A program made the translations under genes and the position numbers. Of a stretch of 64,000 bases of DNA, positions 53,828 through 62,082 are shown piece after piece; the stretch's first letter is position 1, and the number at the start of each line of letters is the position of its first letter. Origin of the DNA: Streptomyces sp. NBC_01232 (GTDB lineage Bacteria; Actinomycetota; Actinomycetes; Streptomycetales; Streptomycetaceae); contig NZ_CP108518.1 in assembly GCF_035989885.1 (NCBI RefSeq), positions 7,431,001-7,495,000 of the forward strand, read 5' to 3'. Under the pieces are notes generated by a model, which saw nothing but the letters and a program-made list of their open reading frames with translations, was not told the DNA's origin and did not search any database.

Positions 53828-54625
53828 TTACCGGGACGGAGTGATCAGCCCGTAGTGGCCGTCGTAGCGGTGGTAGAGGACGCAGCCCCGGCCGGTGGCC
53901 GTGTCGTTGAAGAAGACGAAGGGCAGCCCGGTGAGGTGCAACCGTGAAACGGCCTCGGTCACACTGCTCGTCGGCACGGGAACCGTGCTCACGCCGAGCA
54001 GACCGTCGACCTTCCGTTCCTGACTCAGAGGTCCCAGCGAAGCCATGCGATGCCGCCCGGTACGGATGTCGCGGTAGACGACGCTGTCGCGCCCGGAGGC
54101 CAGGTCCGTGAAGAGCCAGAAGTCGTGGTCCATGGCTTCCAGGTCGATCACGGCGTCCTCAGGTGTCTGGTGGACCAGGCTGAAGCACTTGTGCCGCACG
54201 ATCCGGCGCTCTTCGGCGCGAACGTGATGCCGGTGCGGACGGTGGTCGTGCCCTGCGCCGTCCCGCGATGTCCGGCTGGGCGTGCCGTTGCGGTGGGGGC
54301 CGCCCGCCGCATACCGCCGTGGCCGGGTGAGCCGGGCAGCCAGGCGCTCCTGCAGGAGGTCGACCGCTTCGAATATGCTGTTCGCGGCCACGTGGGCACG
54401 AACCATCCGGCCGTTGACGTCCACCACGGCCTGAGCCGTGGCCGGGCGGTTTGCCGAAGTGTTGACGGCTTGCGTGAGCTTCACCCGCACGGTCAGCACG
54501 GGTCCGCGCACGTGGCCGATCACCGCGAGCATCTTTCCCTGGGCGTACGCGTCCGCGCCATCGGGCACCTGCCCTCGGTTGCGGACCTGAACGTCGGCTG
54601 TCCGGCTGGTCTTGAGACCGCTCAT
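53828..54625 (-). CDS. Long ribosome hibernation promotion factor-like protein with two C-terminal domains
   Basis: A 265-residue protein. ATG 54625 has GGAGGAG 6 bases upstream. The N-terminal S30AE-like domain (about 10-105) has VLTVRVKLTQA and NGRMVRAHVAANSIFEAVDL. A basic, His/Arg-rich linker follows (about 105-140). Two S30AE C-terminal repeats come next: one at about 141-189 (EDAVIDLEAMDHDFWLFTDL, VVYRDIRTGRHRMA) and one at about 205-263 (TEAVSRLHLTGLPFVFFND, VLYHRYDGHYGLITPS). Long HPFs dimerise 70S ribosomes through this domain; two copies are unusual. The DevR-regulated mycobacterial Rv0079 has similar length. Boxes lie 131 bp upstream. Confidence 0.87.
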   Translation of the reverse strand: MSGLKTSRTADVQVRNRGQVPDGADAYAQGKMLAVIGHVRGPVLTVRVKLTQAVNTSANRPATAQAVVDVNGRMVRAHVAANSIFEAVDLLQERLAARLTRPRRYAAGGPHRNGTPSRTSRDGAGHDHRPHRHHVRAEERRIVRHKCFSLVHQTPEDAVIDLEAMDHDFWLFTDLASGRDSVVYRDIRTGRHRMASLGPLSQERKVDGLLGVSTVPVPTSSVTEAVSRLHLTGLPFVFFNDTATGRGCVLYHRYDGHYGLITPSR

Positions 54626-54733
54626 GAGAACTCCTCCTCGATCCCTTCCAGCCTGTCTGCCGGCGGCCGCTCCCGGGCAGAGCCGTCCGGACCCCGCCAC
54701 GGCGCCACTGGTACCGACACCACCCGAGAAACC

Positions 54734-54769
54734 GGGACGTCCGGTCGGCCGGGCAAGGCCGTTCGGCCT
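54734..54769. promoter_or_regulatory. Candidate DevR/OsdR-type boxes upstream of HPF
   Basis: AGGCC-GTTC-GGCCT (54756-54769) is a perfect 14-bp inverted repeat apart from its centre. GGGAC-GTCC-GGTCG (54734-54747) precedes it by 22 bp. Together they lie 109-144 bp before the HPF start. The rest of the 305-bp gap to the CBS gene shows nothing else. Confidence 0.5.
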
Positions 54770-54930
54770 ACAGACCCAGAGACGGGTAAGCCGACGAGCC
54801 CCCGCCTGATATCGCGTGACGTGCCGGACCGACAGCACGGCTCGGGTCGGCGGCTCCGGGTCGCCGCGACCGGCCGCGGTGACTGCGGCCGCTCAACCGA
54901 CGGAAGAGCCCGTGGTGTCCCGCCCTGTTG

Positions 54931-55617
54931 TCAGTGATCGCTTTCGCGGCCGGTTGTCAGCCGGTTCACCACACCCACCACACCGTCCACGCGCCACGCG
55001 ACCCTGATCAACGCCGTTGTATCGAGGGCAGGTTCGGATGATCCCACCATGGTGACCATCCCGTCGCGAACGTCGATGCGGAGCCCGTCGATGCGATGGG
55101 CTGCCGGCGCCCGGCCGGAGACGGCATCGGCGACGTCCGCGAGGATCTCCTCGTCCGTCCTCAGGAAGACGCGCAGCAGATCACGTCGCGTGGTGATGCC
55201 GATCAGACGGTCCTCCTCGTCCACCACCGGCAACCGGTCGACGTGGCGACGTTCCATGATGCGCGCGGCGTCGGCGACGCGCTGTTCGGGATGCACGGTT
55301 ACAGCCGGGCTGGTCATCAGCTCGCCTGCCGCCATGGCGAGTCCCGCGACGGAGTGGGCGTCGGCCGGTCGCCGTGGTGTGTGTGCCATCCGATGCCGCC
55401 CGGAGTCGTGCCGGCCGAGACAGCCCTGTTGCCTGGCGAGGTCTTTCCGTGAGATGACGCCCATGACCTTGTCGTCGTCATCCACCACCGGCAGCCCGCC
55501 GATCCGATGGGCGATGAGCATGCGAGCCAGTTCTTCGAAGGAGGTGTCCGGGCGGGCCTGGACCACCTCGCTGGTCATGACTTGGCCCACCGTCCGTTCT
55601 TCGACCACGGTGCTCAT
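54931..55617 (-). CDS. CBS-domain pair plus BON domain protein
   Basis: A 228-residue protein from ATG 55617 (MSTVVEERTVGQVMTSEVVQ). CBS 1 has IGGLPVVDDDDKVMGVISRK, CBS 2 has HVDRLPVVDEEDRLIGITTR, with a His/Arg-rich linker between (about 70-90). The BON domain has IDVRDGMVTMVGSSEPALDT. It is divergent from GAPDH; two strong boxes lie in the 345-bp gap. HPF follows 305 bp downstream with its own sites. Confidence 0.9.
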   Translation of the reverse strand: MSTVVEERTVGQVMTSEVVQARPDTSFEELARMLIAHRIGGLPVVDDDDKVMGVISRKDLARQQGCLGRHDSGRHRMAHTPRRPADAHSVAGLAMAAGELMTSPAVTVHPEQRVADAARIMERRHVDRLPVVDEEDRLIGITTRRDLLRVFLRTDEEILADVADAVSGRAPAAHRIDGLRIDVRDGMVTMVGSSEPALDTTALIRVAWRVDGVVGVVNRLTTGRESDH

Positions 55618-55805
55618 CTCCACTCGTCTCGCAGGTTTCCGGATACCGCCGATGGCGCCCCGGCCTCTGCCTGCCCGCCGACCGCTGTGCTCAGCGCGCC
55701 GGGGGGCCGGGAAGCCCCGGGTTCGTCTGCTCCTCATGCTTGCCGTTGCTTCCAGAGTGGGGCGGAGGGCGGCCGGGGGACAGAACCGGTCAGGACCCGC
55801 ACGCC

Positions 55806-55869
55806 GGGCCGTTCGGCCCGTGACAGGCCGGGCCGGGCGGGGCCCGCCGGGGAGAGGGCCCAACGGCCC
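55806..55869. promoter_or_regulatory. DevR/OsdR-type boxes between CBS-BON and GAPDH
   Basis: GGGCC-GTTC-GGCCC (55806-55819) and GGGCC-CAAC-GGCCC (55856-55869) both have perfect arms, 50 bp apart, with a dense GGCC-rich stretch between. The second is 94 bp before the GAPDH start and the first 189 bp before the CBS-BON start. Nothing else is visible in this gap. Confidence 0.6.
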
Positions 55870-55962
55870 TGGCGTGCACCCCGTTCGACCCCTGCCCGCG
55901 GCGCGACATGCCCCCCAGGCTGGCACCACTCGCATCGGCACCCAAGGGAAGGGGCGGCGGAG

Positions 55963-56991
55963 ATGACCGTACGCATCGGAATCAACGGCTTCGGACGCAT
56001 CGGCCGGAACTACCTGCGCTGCGTCATGGAACGCGCGGAGACGAGCAACGGCACCCCCATCGAGGTGGTGGCCGTCAACGACCTCACCTCCCCGGCTGCG
56101 CTGGCCCATCTGCTCACCTACGACTCCACCTACGGCCGACTCCACCGCACCGTTGATCACGACGCCGAATCCATTACGGTGGACGGTCACCGCATCGCGG
56201 TCACGTCCCGGCGCGACCCCGCCGACCTCGGGTGGGACGCGCTCGGCGTGGACGTCGTCATCGAGGCCACCGGCCGCTTCCGCACCAAGGAGGAAGCGGG
56301 CCGGCACCTGACGGCAGGAGCACGCAAGGTGCTGCTGTCCGTCCCCGGCAGGGGCGTCGACGCCACCATCGTCATGGGCGTCAACGAGTCCGCGTACGAC
56401 CCGCGCGTCGACCACGTGATCTCCAACGCGTCCTGCACCACCAACTGCGTGGCCCCCATGATGAAGGTCCTCAGCGAGCGCTTCGGCATCGTCAAGGGAC
56501 TGATGACCACCATCCACGGCTACACCAACGACCAGGTCGTGCTCGACGGCCCGCACAAGGACCTGCGCCGCGGCCGCACGGCCGCAGTGAACATCATCCC
56601 GACCAGCACCGGCGCCGCCCGCGCCGTCGGCCTGGTGCTCCCGGAACTCGCGGGCACCCTGGACGGCATCGCCGTGCGCGTGCCGGTCGAGGACGGCTCG
56701 CTGACCGACCTCAGCCTGGTACTGGCACGGCAGGTGTCCGCACAGGACGTCAACGACGCTTTCCGGGAGGCTGCCGAGGGACCGCTGAAGGGCGTCCTGA
56801 GAGTGAGTGATGCCCCTATCGTCTCGCGCGACATCGTCGGCGACCCCGCCTCGTGCATCGTGGACGCCCCGCTGACGCAGGCCAACGGCGACCTGGTCAA
56901 GGTCTTCGGCTGGTACGACAACGAGTGGGGCTACACCAACCGTCTCGTCGACCTGACCCAGTACGTCGCCACGCTGCTCGACGCCCGGTGA
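55963..56991 (+). CDS. gap: Glyceraldehyde-3-phosphate dehydrogenase
   Basis: A 342-residue enzyme with VRIGINGFGRIGRNYLR (Rossmann), catalytic Cys158 in SNASCTTNCVAPMMKVL, VKGLMTTIHGYTNDQVV and KVFGWYDNEWGYTNRLVDL. It is complete and normal in length. It is likely a second, condition-specific copy, as housekeeping gap normally sits with pgk and tpi; neither is here. With AdhE downstream it would give NADH-balanced glycolysis under oxygen limitation (inference). Confidence 0.96.
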   Translation: MTVRIGINGFGRIGRNYLRCVMERAETSNGTPIEVVAVNDLTSPAALAHLLTYDSTYGRLHRTVDHDAESITVDGHRIAVTSRRDPADLGWDALGVDVVIEATGRFRTKEEAGRHLTAGARKVLLSVPGRGVDATIVMGVNESAYDPRVDHVISNASCTTNCVAPMMKVLSERFGIVKGLMTTIHGYTNDQVVLDGPHKDLRRGRTAAVNIIPTSTGAARAVGLVLPELAGTLDGIAVRVPVEDGSLTDLSLVLARQVSAQDVNDAFREAAEGPLKGVLRVSDAPIVSRDIVGDPASCIVDAPLTQANGDLVKVFGWYDNEWGYTNRLVDLTQYVATLLDAR

Positions 56992-57039
56992 GCCAGCAGC
57001 AGCCCGGGCAGCGGACGCCGTAGAGGCACGGAAGGCCCG

Positions 57040-57067
57040 GTGGTGGCGCAAGCCTCTGCGCTGCCAC
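57040..57067 (+). terminator. Possible hairpin terminator after GAPDH
   Basis: GTGGTGGCGCA, a six-base loop, then TGCGCTGCCAC form an imperfect 11-bp stem 48 bases after the stop. Two mismatches make this tentative. Confidence 0.4.
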
Positions 57068-57096
57068 AGCGGCCGGAGACCATCGGGCCCCGTCGA

Positions 57097-57110
57097 GGGA
57101 CCTTCGGGAC
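57097..57110. promoter_or_regulatory. Candidate DevR/OsdR-type box upstream of adhE
   Basis: GGGAC-CTTC-GGGAC lies 114 bp before the adhE start; the second half is GGGAC instead of GGCCC/GTCCC, so it is partly a direct repeat. A GGGCC half-site lies 12 bp further upstream (57085). Confidence 0.4.
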
Positions 57111-57223
57111 CTCAGCCGAGGACGCGTCCCGGGCAAGGCTGTAGGTGACAGGACGGAACGTGTGGCCACCCCGGTGGCCGGCCACGTGTGGCCACAGCGC
57201 CACCCACACCCAGGGAGCTTTCC

Positions 57224-59893
57224 ATGACACAGGCGACCAGCGATCCCCGCACCACCACCGACGGCACCCCGTCGGACACGCTCATCGCCGTGAACCTCCT
57301 GGTCGACAACGCCTCCAAGGCGCTCGCCGACTTCGAGTCCTTCACGCAGGAGCAGGTTGACCACATCGTCGCCAAGGCGTCGGTGGCCGCCCTGGATCAG
57401 CACACCGCCCTGGCCCGCTCGGCGGTGGAGGAGACCGGGCGGGGTGTCTTCGAGGACAAGGCGGCGAAGAACATGTTCGCCTGCGAGCACGTCACCCACA
57501 GCATGTCCCGGGCGAGGACGGTCGGCGTCATCGGCCGCGACGACATCGAGGGCATCATCGAGATCGCCGAACCCGTCGGTGTGCTCTGCGCGGTCACGCC
57601 CGTCACCAACCCGACGTCCACCACCATCTTCAAGGCGTTGCTGGCGCTGAAGACACGCAACCCCGTCGTATTCGCCTTCCACCCCTCCGCGCAGGCATGC
57701 AGCACCGAAGCCGCACGCATCGTGCGGGACGCCGCAGTCGCCGCCGGAGCGCCCGAGCACTGCGTGCAGTGGATCGAGGCTCCCTCCATCGAGGCCACGA
57801 GCCTCCTCATGCGCCACCCGGGCGTCGCACTGATCCTGGCGACGGGCGGCAACGCCATGGTCAAGGCCGCCTACTCGGCCGGCAAGCCCGCCGTCGGCGT
57901 CGGCGCCGGCAACGTGCCCGCCTACGTGCACCACAGCGCGGACCTGCGCCGGGCGGTCAACGACCTCGTCCTGTCCAAGTCCTTCGACAACGGCATGATC
58001 TGCGCGTCCGAGCAGGCGGTCATCCTGGACACCGACGTGTACGACGAGGCGCTCGCCGAATTCCGGCGCCTGCACGCGTACGTCGCCACGGCCGAGGAGA
58101 AGCGGAAGCTGGAGACCTACCTCTTTCCGCCCGACCCGGCCGGCCGACAGGGCCGCGTCAACCCGGCAGCCGTCGGACAGAGCCCCGACCGGATCGCCGA
58201 GCAGGCCGGGTTCACCGTACCCGCAGACACCTCGCTCATCCTGGCCGAGGCGAGCCACGTCGGGCCCGACGAGCCGCTGACGCGGGAGAAGCTCTGCCCG
58301 GTTCTCACCGTGCTGCGGGCCGCGTCCACCGAGGAGGGCTTCGATCTCGCCGCCGACATGGTCGACTTCCACGGGCAGGGACACAGCGCGGTAATCCACA
58401 CCGGTGACCCGGCCCTCGCCGAGCGCTACGGCCGCCGTATGAAGACCGTACGGATCATCGTCAACTCGCCTTCCTCGCAAGGAGCGATCGGCGGCATCTA
58501 CAACCGTCTGGTTCCGTCCCTGACCCTGGGTTGCGGTTCCTGGGGCAGTACTTCGGTCTCGGACAACGTCTCGGCCGCCCAGTTGCTCAACATCAAGCGC
58601 GTCACCACCCGGCAGAACAACATGCAGTGGTTCAAGGTGCCGCCGAAGATCTACTTCGAGCCCCAGGCCATCCGGTACCTCGCGGCGATGCCCGACGTCC
58701 ACCGCGTCACCGTGGTCACCGACGCGACCATGACCCGGCTCGGTTACGTGGAGCGCGTCAGCCGTGTCCTGCAACAGCGGCAGCAGCCCGTGACCATCCA
58801 GGTCATCGACGACGTCGAGCCGGAGCCGAGCATCGACTCCGTACAGCGTGGCGCCGCCCTCATGCGCGACTTCCGGCCGGACACCATCATCGCCCTGGGC
58901 GGCGGATCCCCCATGGACGCGGCGAAGGTGATGTGGCTGCTGTACGAACAGCCGGACGTCGACTTCGCCGACATGCGGCAGAAGTTCTCCGACATCCGTA
59001 AGCGGGCCTTCCGCTTCCCAGTGCTCGGCAAGCAGGCCCGTCTCGTCTGCGTCCCCACCACCTCGGGAACCGGCGCCGAGGTCACCCCCTTCGCCGTGAT
59101 CTCCGACCCGGCTACAGGCAAGAAGTACCCGCTGGCCGACTACGCCCTGACTCCCAGCGTCGCGATCATCGATCCCGTCCTGACCAACGACCTGCCGGCG
59201 TCGCTCGCCGCCGACAGCGGCTTCGACGCCCTCACCCATGCCACCGAGGCGTACGTCTCTGTCTATGCCAACGACTTCACCGACGGTCTGGCGCTGCACG
59301 CCATCAGGCTGATCTTCGACCACCTCGAGGCGGCGGTCACCGGCGAGTCGGCACGGCGGAGCGTGGCACGGGAGAAGATGCACAACGCGGGCACCATCGC
59401 CGGCATGGCCTTCGGCAACGCCTTCCTCGGCATCGTCCACGCGATGTCCCACACCCTGGGCGCCACCTTCCACGTCGCCCACGGGCGGACCAACGCAATC
59501 CTCCTGCCGCACGTGATCCGCTACAACGGCACCGTTCCCGGCAAGCTGACGGGATGGCCCAAGTACGAGAGCTACCGCGCGCCCGAGAGGTTCCAGGACA
59601 TTGCCCGTGCCCTGGGGCTCCCCGCTTCCACCCCCGCCGAGAGCGTGGCCTCGTACGCCGCCGCGGTGGAACGCCTGCGGGACGCCGTGGGCATCGAACC
59701 GTCCTTCCGTGCCCTGGGACTTGACGAGGCCGCCTTCATCGGCGCGCTGCCGCAGCAGGCACTGAACGCTTATGAGGACCAGTGCGCCCCTGCCAACCCG
59801 CGCATGCCGATGCTGGACGACATGGAGGACATCATGCGCACGGGCTACTATGCCGGGCCGCGGCCCCCCTTCCCTCCTTCTGACCGCGCGTAG
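57224..59893 (+). CDS. adhE: Bifunctional acetaldehyde-CoA/alcohol dehydrogenase
   Basis: An 889-residue fusion of an N-terminal CoA-acylating aldehyde dehydrogenase (about 1-440; Cys260 in FDNGMICASEQAVIL, and GVGAGNVPAYVHHSADL) and a C-terminal iron alcohol dehydrogenase (about 455-880; IALGGGSPMDAAKVMWLLYE, CVPTTSGTGAEVTPFAVISD, and ligand region GFDALTHATEAYVSVYAND with MSHTLGATFHVAHGR). It converts acetyl-CoA to ethanol while oxidising two NADH, a classic fermentative step and unusual for an obligately aerobic streptomycete. ATG 57224 has GGGAG 7 bases upstream. Both halves look intact. Confidence 0.96.
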   Translation: MTQATSDPRTTTDGTPSDTLIAVNLLVDNASKALADFESFTQEQVDHIVAKASVAALDQHTALARSAVEETGRGVFEDKAAKNMFACEHVTHSMSRARTVGVIGRDDIEGIIEIAEPVGVLCAVTPVTNPTSTTIFKALLALKTRNPVVFAFHPSAQACSTEAARIVRDAAVAAGAPEHCVQWIEAPSIEATSLLMRHPGVALILATGGNAMVKAAYSAGKPAVGVGAGNVPAYVHHSADLRRAVNDLVLSKSFDNGMICASEQAVILDTDVYDEALAEFRRLHAYVATAEEKRKLETYLFPPDPAGRQGRVNPAAVGQSPDRIAEQAGFTVPADTSLILAEASHVGPDEPLTREKLCPVLTVLRAASTEEGFDLAADMVDFHGQGHSAVIHTGDPALAERYGRRMKTVRIIVNSPSSQGAIGGIYNRLVPSLTLGCGSWGSTSVSDNVSAAQLLNIKRVTTRQNNMQWFKVPPKIYFEPQAIRYLAAMPDVHRVTVVTDATMTRLGYVERVSRVLQQRQQPVTIQVIDDVEPEPSIDSVQRGAALMRDFRPDTIIALGGGSPMDAAKVMWLLYEQPDVDFADMRQKFSDIRKRAFRFPVLGKQARLVCVPTTSGTGAEVTPFAVISDPATGKKYPLADYALTPSVAIIDPVLTNDLPASLAADSGFDALTHATEAYVSVYANDFTDGLALHAIRLIFDHLEAAVTGESARRSVAREKMHNAGTIAGMAFGNAFLGIVHAMSHTLGATFHVAHGRTNAILLPHVIRYNGTVPGKLTGWPKYESYRAPERFQDIARALGLPASTPAESVASYAAAVERLRDAVGIEPSFRALGLDEAAFIGALPQQALNAYEDQCAPANPRMPMLDDMEDIMRTGYYAGPRPPFPPSDRA

Positions 59894-59932
59894 GGCGGCG
59901 GCCGCTCTGCGGGCGGGCCGCCGAGACCGTGT

Positions 59933-59991
59933 GGGACCCAGGTCCAGGGCAACCATCTGGGGCACGGCCGCGTATGAGGGCCATCCGGCCC
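59933..59991. promoter_or_regulatory. DevR/OsdR-type boxes upstream of the third response regulator
   Basis: GGGCC-ATCC-GGCCC (59978-59991) has perfect arms, 80 bp before the regulator start; GGGAC-CCAG-GTCCA (59933-59946) precedes it. This is consistent with autoregulation. A GC hairpin at about 59896-59923 may terminate adhE. Confidence 0.55.
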
Positions 59992-60070
59992 TGGCCGAAG
60001 GCCCCGCTCGCACGGCACGATGCAGTGGATCCGCCGGCGGGCGGAAGATTCGGCGAACTCGGAGTGTGCG

Positions 60071-60781
60071 ATGACGGACATCAGCGGCGGCCTCACCGGG
60101 AAGGAACCGGTCAGGGTCTTCCTCCTCGACGATCACGAGGTCGTGCGCCGCGGTGTGCACGATCTGCTGGACGCCGAGCCGGACCTGACCGTGGTAGGGG
60201 AGGCGGGCACGGTCGAGCAGGCGCTCGTCCGTGTGCCCGCGCTGCGCCCGCAGGTCGCCGTCCTGGATGTGCGCCTGCCGGACGGGGACGGGGTGAGTGT
60301 CTGCCGGGAGCTGCGCTCCCGAATGCCCGACCTCGCCTGCCTGATGCTGACGTCATTCGACGACGAGGAAGCGCTGCTCGACGCGATCATGGCCGGCGCG
60401 TCCGGATACGTGCTCAAGCAGATCACCGGAACCGACCTGGTGAACGCCGTGCGGACGGTTGCCTCCGGCCAGTCCATGCTGGACCCCGGCGCCACGGCGC
60501 GGGTGATGGCCCGGCTGCGCGGCGGACCTCCGCAGGAGGAGCTTCCGCAGGGTCTGCCCGGCCTGACGGAGCGCGAGCGTGAGATTCTCGCCCTGGTCGG
60601 GGAAGGGCTGACCAATCGTGAGATCGGTCAGCGGCTCTACCTGGCGGAGAAGACGGTCAAGAACAACATCTCCCGGCTGCTCGCCAAACTGGGCGTCGAA
60701 CGGCGAGTGCAGGCCGCCGTCATCGCCACGCAGGCTCTGGCCGCCCAGGGAGACCAGAGCGGGCGGCTCGGCAAGGTGTGA
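60071..60781 (+). CDS. NarL/LuxR-family response regulator, DevR/OsdR-like
   Basis: A 236-residue regulator. ATG 60071 has GGAG 6 bases upstream. The receiver has [20 protein letters not shown] and phospho-acceptor Asp66 in [13 protein letters not shown]; the HTH has [20 protein letters not shown] and [19 protein letters not shown]. It is complete and very close to the other two copies. It lies between adhE and the USP-PPDK pair and could itself bind the nearby boxes. No kinase is adjacent; either GAF kinase of the window could phosphorylate it. Confidence 0.94.
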   Translation: MTDISGGLTGKEPVRVFLLDDHEVVRRGVHDLLDAEPDLTVVGEAGTVEQALVRVPALRPQVAVLDVRLPDGDGVSVCRELRSRMPDLACLMLTSFDDEEALLDAIMAGASGYVLKQITGTDLVNAVRTVASGQSMLDPGATARVMARLRGGPPQEELPQGLPGLTEREREILALVGEGLTNREIGQRLYLAEKTVKNNISRLLAKLGVERRVQAAVIATQALAAQGDQSGRLGKV

Positions 60782-60830
60782 CGGCTGTGCCGGGATCTGA
60801 GCGCAGGTTCACGCGCCCGCAGAACGGCTG

Positions 60831-60876
60831 AGCGGCCCGGCCCGGCGTCCTTCTCGGACGTCGGGCCGGGCCGCTT
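60831..60876 (+). terminator. Strong hairpin terminator after the response regulator
   Basis: A stem of about 19-20 bp with one G-U pair (arms 60832-60850 and 60856-60874) and a TTCTC loop lies 50 bases after the regulator stop. Confidence 0.8.
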
Positions 60877-60931
60877 CCGCATGTCTGCCGGAGAGGCCGG
60901 CCGGGGCCGGCCCCGAAGCGGGGCGGGGCCG

Positions 60932-61000
60932 TCAGGCGTGCGGCACGACAGCTACGGGGCAGCGGGCGTGGTGCCAGAACTGCATGGGCGACCGACCGCC
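60932..61000 (-). pseudogene. 3' remnant of a universal stress protein gene
   Basis: On the minus strand the interval ends WHHARCPVAVVPHA followed by TGA, the invariant C-terminus of the USPs in this window (compare HHATTPVAVVPHL and HHARCPVAVIPHD). Similarity stops after about 15-20 codons, so only the tail of an ancestral minus-strand USP gene remains. It lies in the 346-bp gap between the regulator and the USP at 61128. Confidence 0.6.
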
Positions 61001-61020
61001 CGGCGGTGTGCGGTCGTGTG

Positions 61021-61055
61021 GGGCCTACAGGACCCGCAGCAGGGACCTGTGGCCC
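61021..61055. promoter_or_regulatory. Paired DevR/OsdR-type boxes upstream of USP-PPDK
   Basis: GGGCC-TACA-GGACC (61021-61034) and GGGAC-CTGT-GGCCC (61042-61055) are 21 bp apart, the nearer 73 bp before the USP start at 61128. Both keep both arms. Confidence 0.6.
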
Positions 61056-61127
61056 CTCGGCGGGTGAGTCGTGGGCAGGGCACTGTGGAGATGCAAGGCC
61101 CTTCCCCGTTCTCCCGAGGAGCCGTTC

Positions 61128-62000
61128 ATGTCCCGCACCGTCACCGTCGGCTTCGACGGATCCCGTGAGAGCCTCGCCGCCGTGGACTGGGCTGCCAGGG
61201 AGGCAGTGTGCCGCGCTGTGCCGCTGCGGCTTCTCCAGGTCTGGAGCAAGGACGACGGCCGGCGCACGCGCCTGGTGGACCCGGCGACCGCCAAGGGGTG
61301 GGGTGAGCGGGCGCTCGGTACGGCGGTGAGGCGACTGCGCCGACGCCACCCGGGTCTGCGGACCGAGACGCAATGGGTCTGCGGTGACCCGGTGGAGGAG
61401 CTGTGTGCCGCCGCGGACGAGGCGGAACTGTTGGTGCTTGGCTCCCGTGGCCTGGGCCGGCCGGCCGGCTTCCTCGCCGGGTCCGTGTCGCTGGCTGTGC
61501 TCGCCCGGACCCGGTGCCCCCTCGCCTTGGTCCGACCGCACAACCGTCCGGCTGCCGGGAAGGTCGGGCCGGCCGGAGAGGTCGTGGTCGGCCTGGACGT
61601 GTCCGCACCCGGCGACGAGGTGCTCGCCTTCGGCTTCGCGGCGGCCGACCGGTACGGCTGCGGTCTGCGGGTACTGCACACCTGGGCTGTTCCGTCGCTC
61701 TACGGAGCCGACATGGGTGCTGCCCTGCAACTGATGTGGGCGGAAGTCGCGCAGGACGCGCGCCGGGCGCTCGACGAGGCGCTGGCCCCGTGGACGGAGA
61801 AGTACCCCGGTGTGTCCGTCGTCCGTGAATGCCGCCAGGGCCGGCCGGCGCAGGACCTCGCGGAAGCCTCGCGAGGGGCCCGGCTGGTCGTGGTGGGTCG
61901 CCGGAACCGGCGTGCGCGGATCGGCACGCACATCGGGGCCGTCACCCACGCCGTCATCCACCACTCCCTGGCTCCCGTCACGGTCGTGCCGCACGACTGA
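61128..62000 (+). CDS. Universal stress protein, tandem USP domains
   Basis: A 290-residue protein with ATG 61128 and GAGGAG 7 bases upstream. It begins MSRTVTVGFDGSRESLAAVD. Domain 1 has the full ATP motif GSRGLGRPAGFLAGSVS; domain 2 has VGRRNRRARIGTHIGAVTHA. PPDK follows 82 bp downstream on the same strand, the same neighbourhood as in the S. coelicolor OsdR region as I remember it. Confidence 0.93.
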   Translation: MSRTVTVGFDGSRESLAAVDWAAREAVCRAVPLRLLQVWSKDDGRRTRLVDPATAKGWGERALGTAVRRLRRRHPGLRTETQWVCGDPVEELCAAADEAELLVLGSRGLGRPAGFLAGSVSLAVLARTRCPLALVRPHNRPAAGKVGPAGEVVVGLDVSAPGDEVLAFGFAAADRYGCGLRVLHTWAVPSLYGADMGAALQLMWAEVAQDARRALDEALAPWTEKYPGVSVVRECRQGRPAQDLAEASRGARLVVVGRRNRRARIGTHIGAVTHAVIHHSLAPVTVVPHD

Positions 62001-62082
62001 CCGACCGAACCGGCCGCTACCGTGCGGCATGCCGCCCCGCTTCCCGGGACCCGACATCCACCGAAGAGACAGGCGAGCAGCC

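Noticed and set aside
56897..60160. A 1087-codon minus-strand open frame opposite adhE.
   Set aside because: Antisense shadow; AdhE on the plus strand is complete and motif-perfect.
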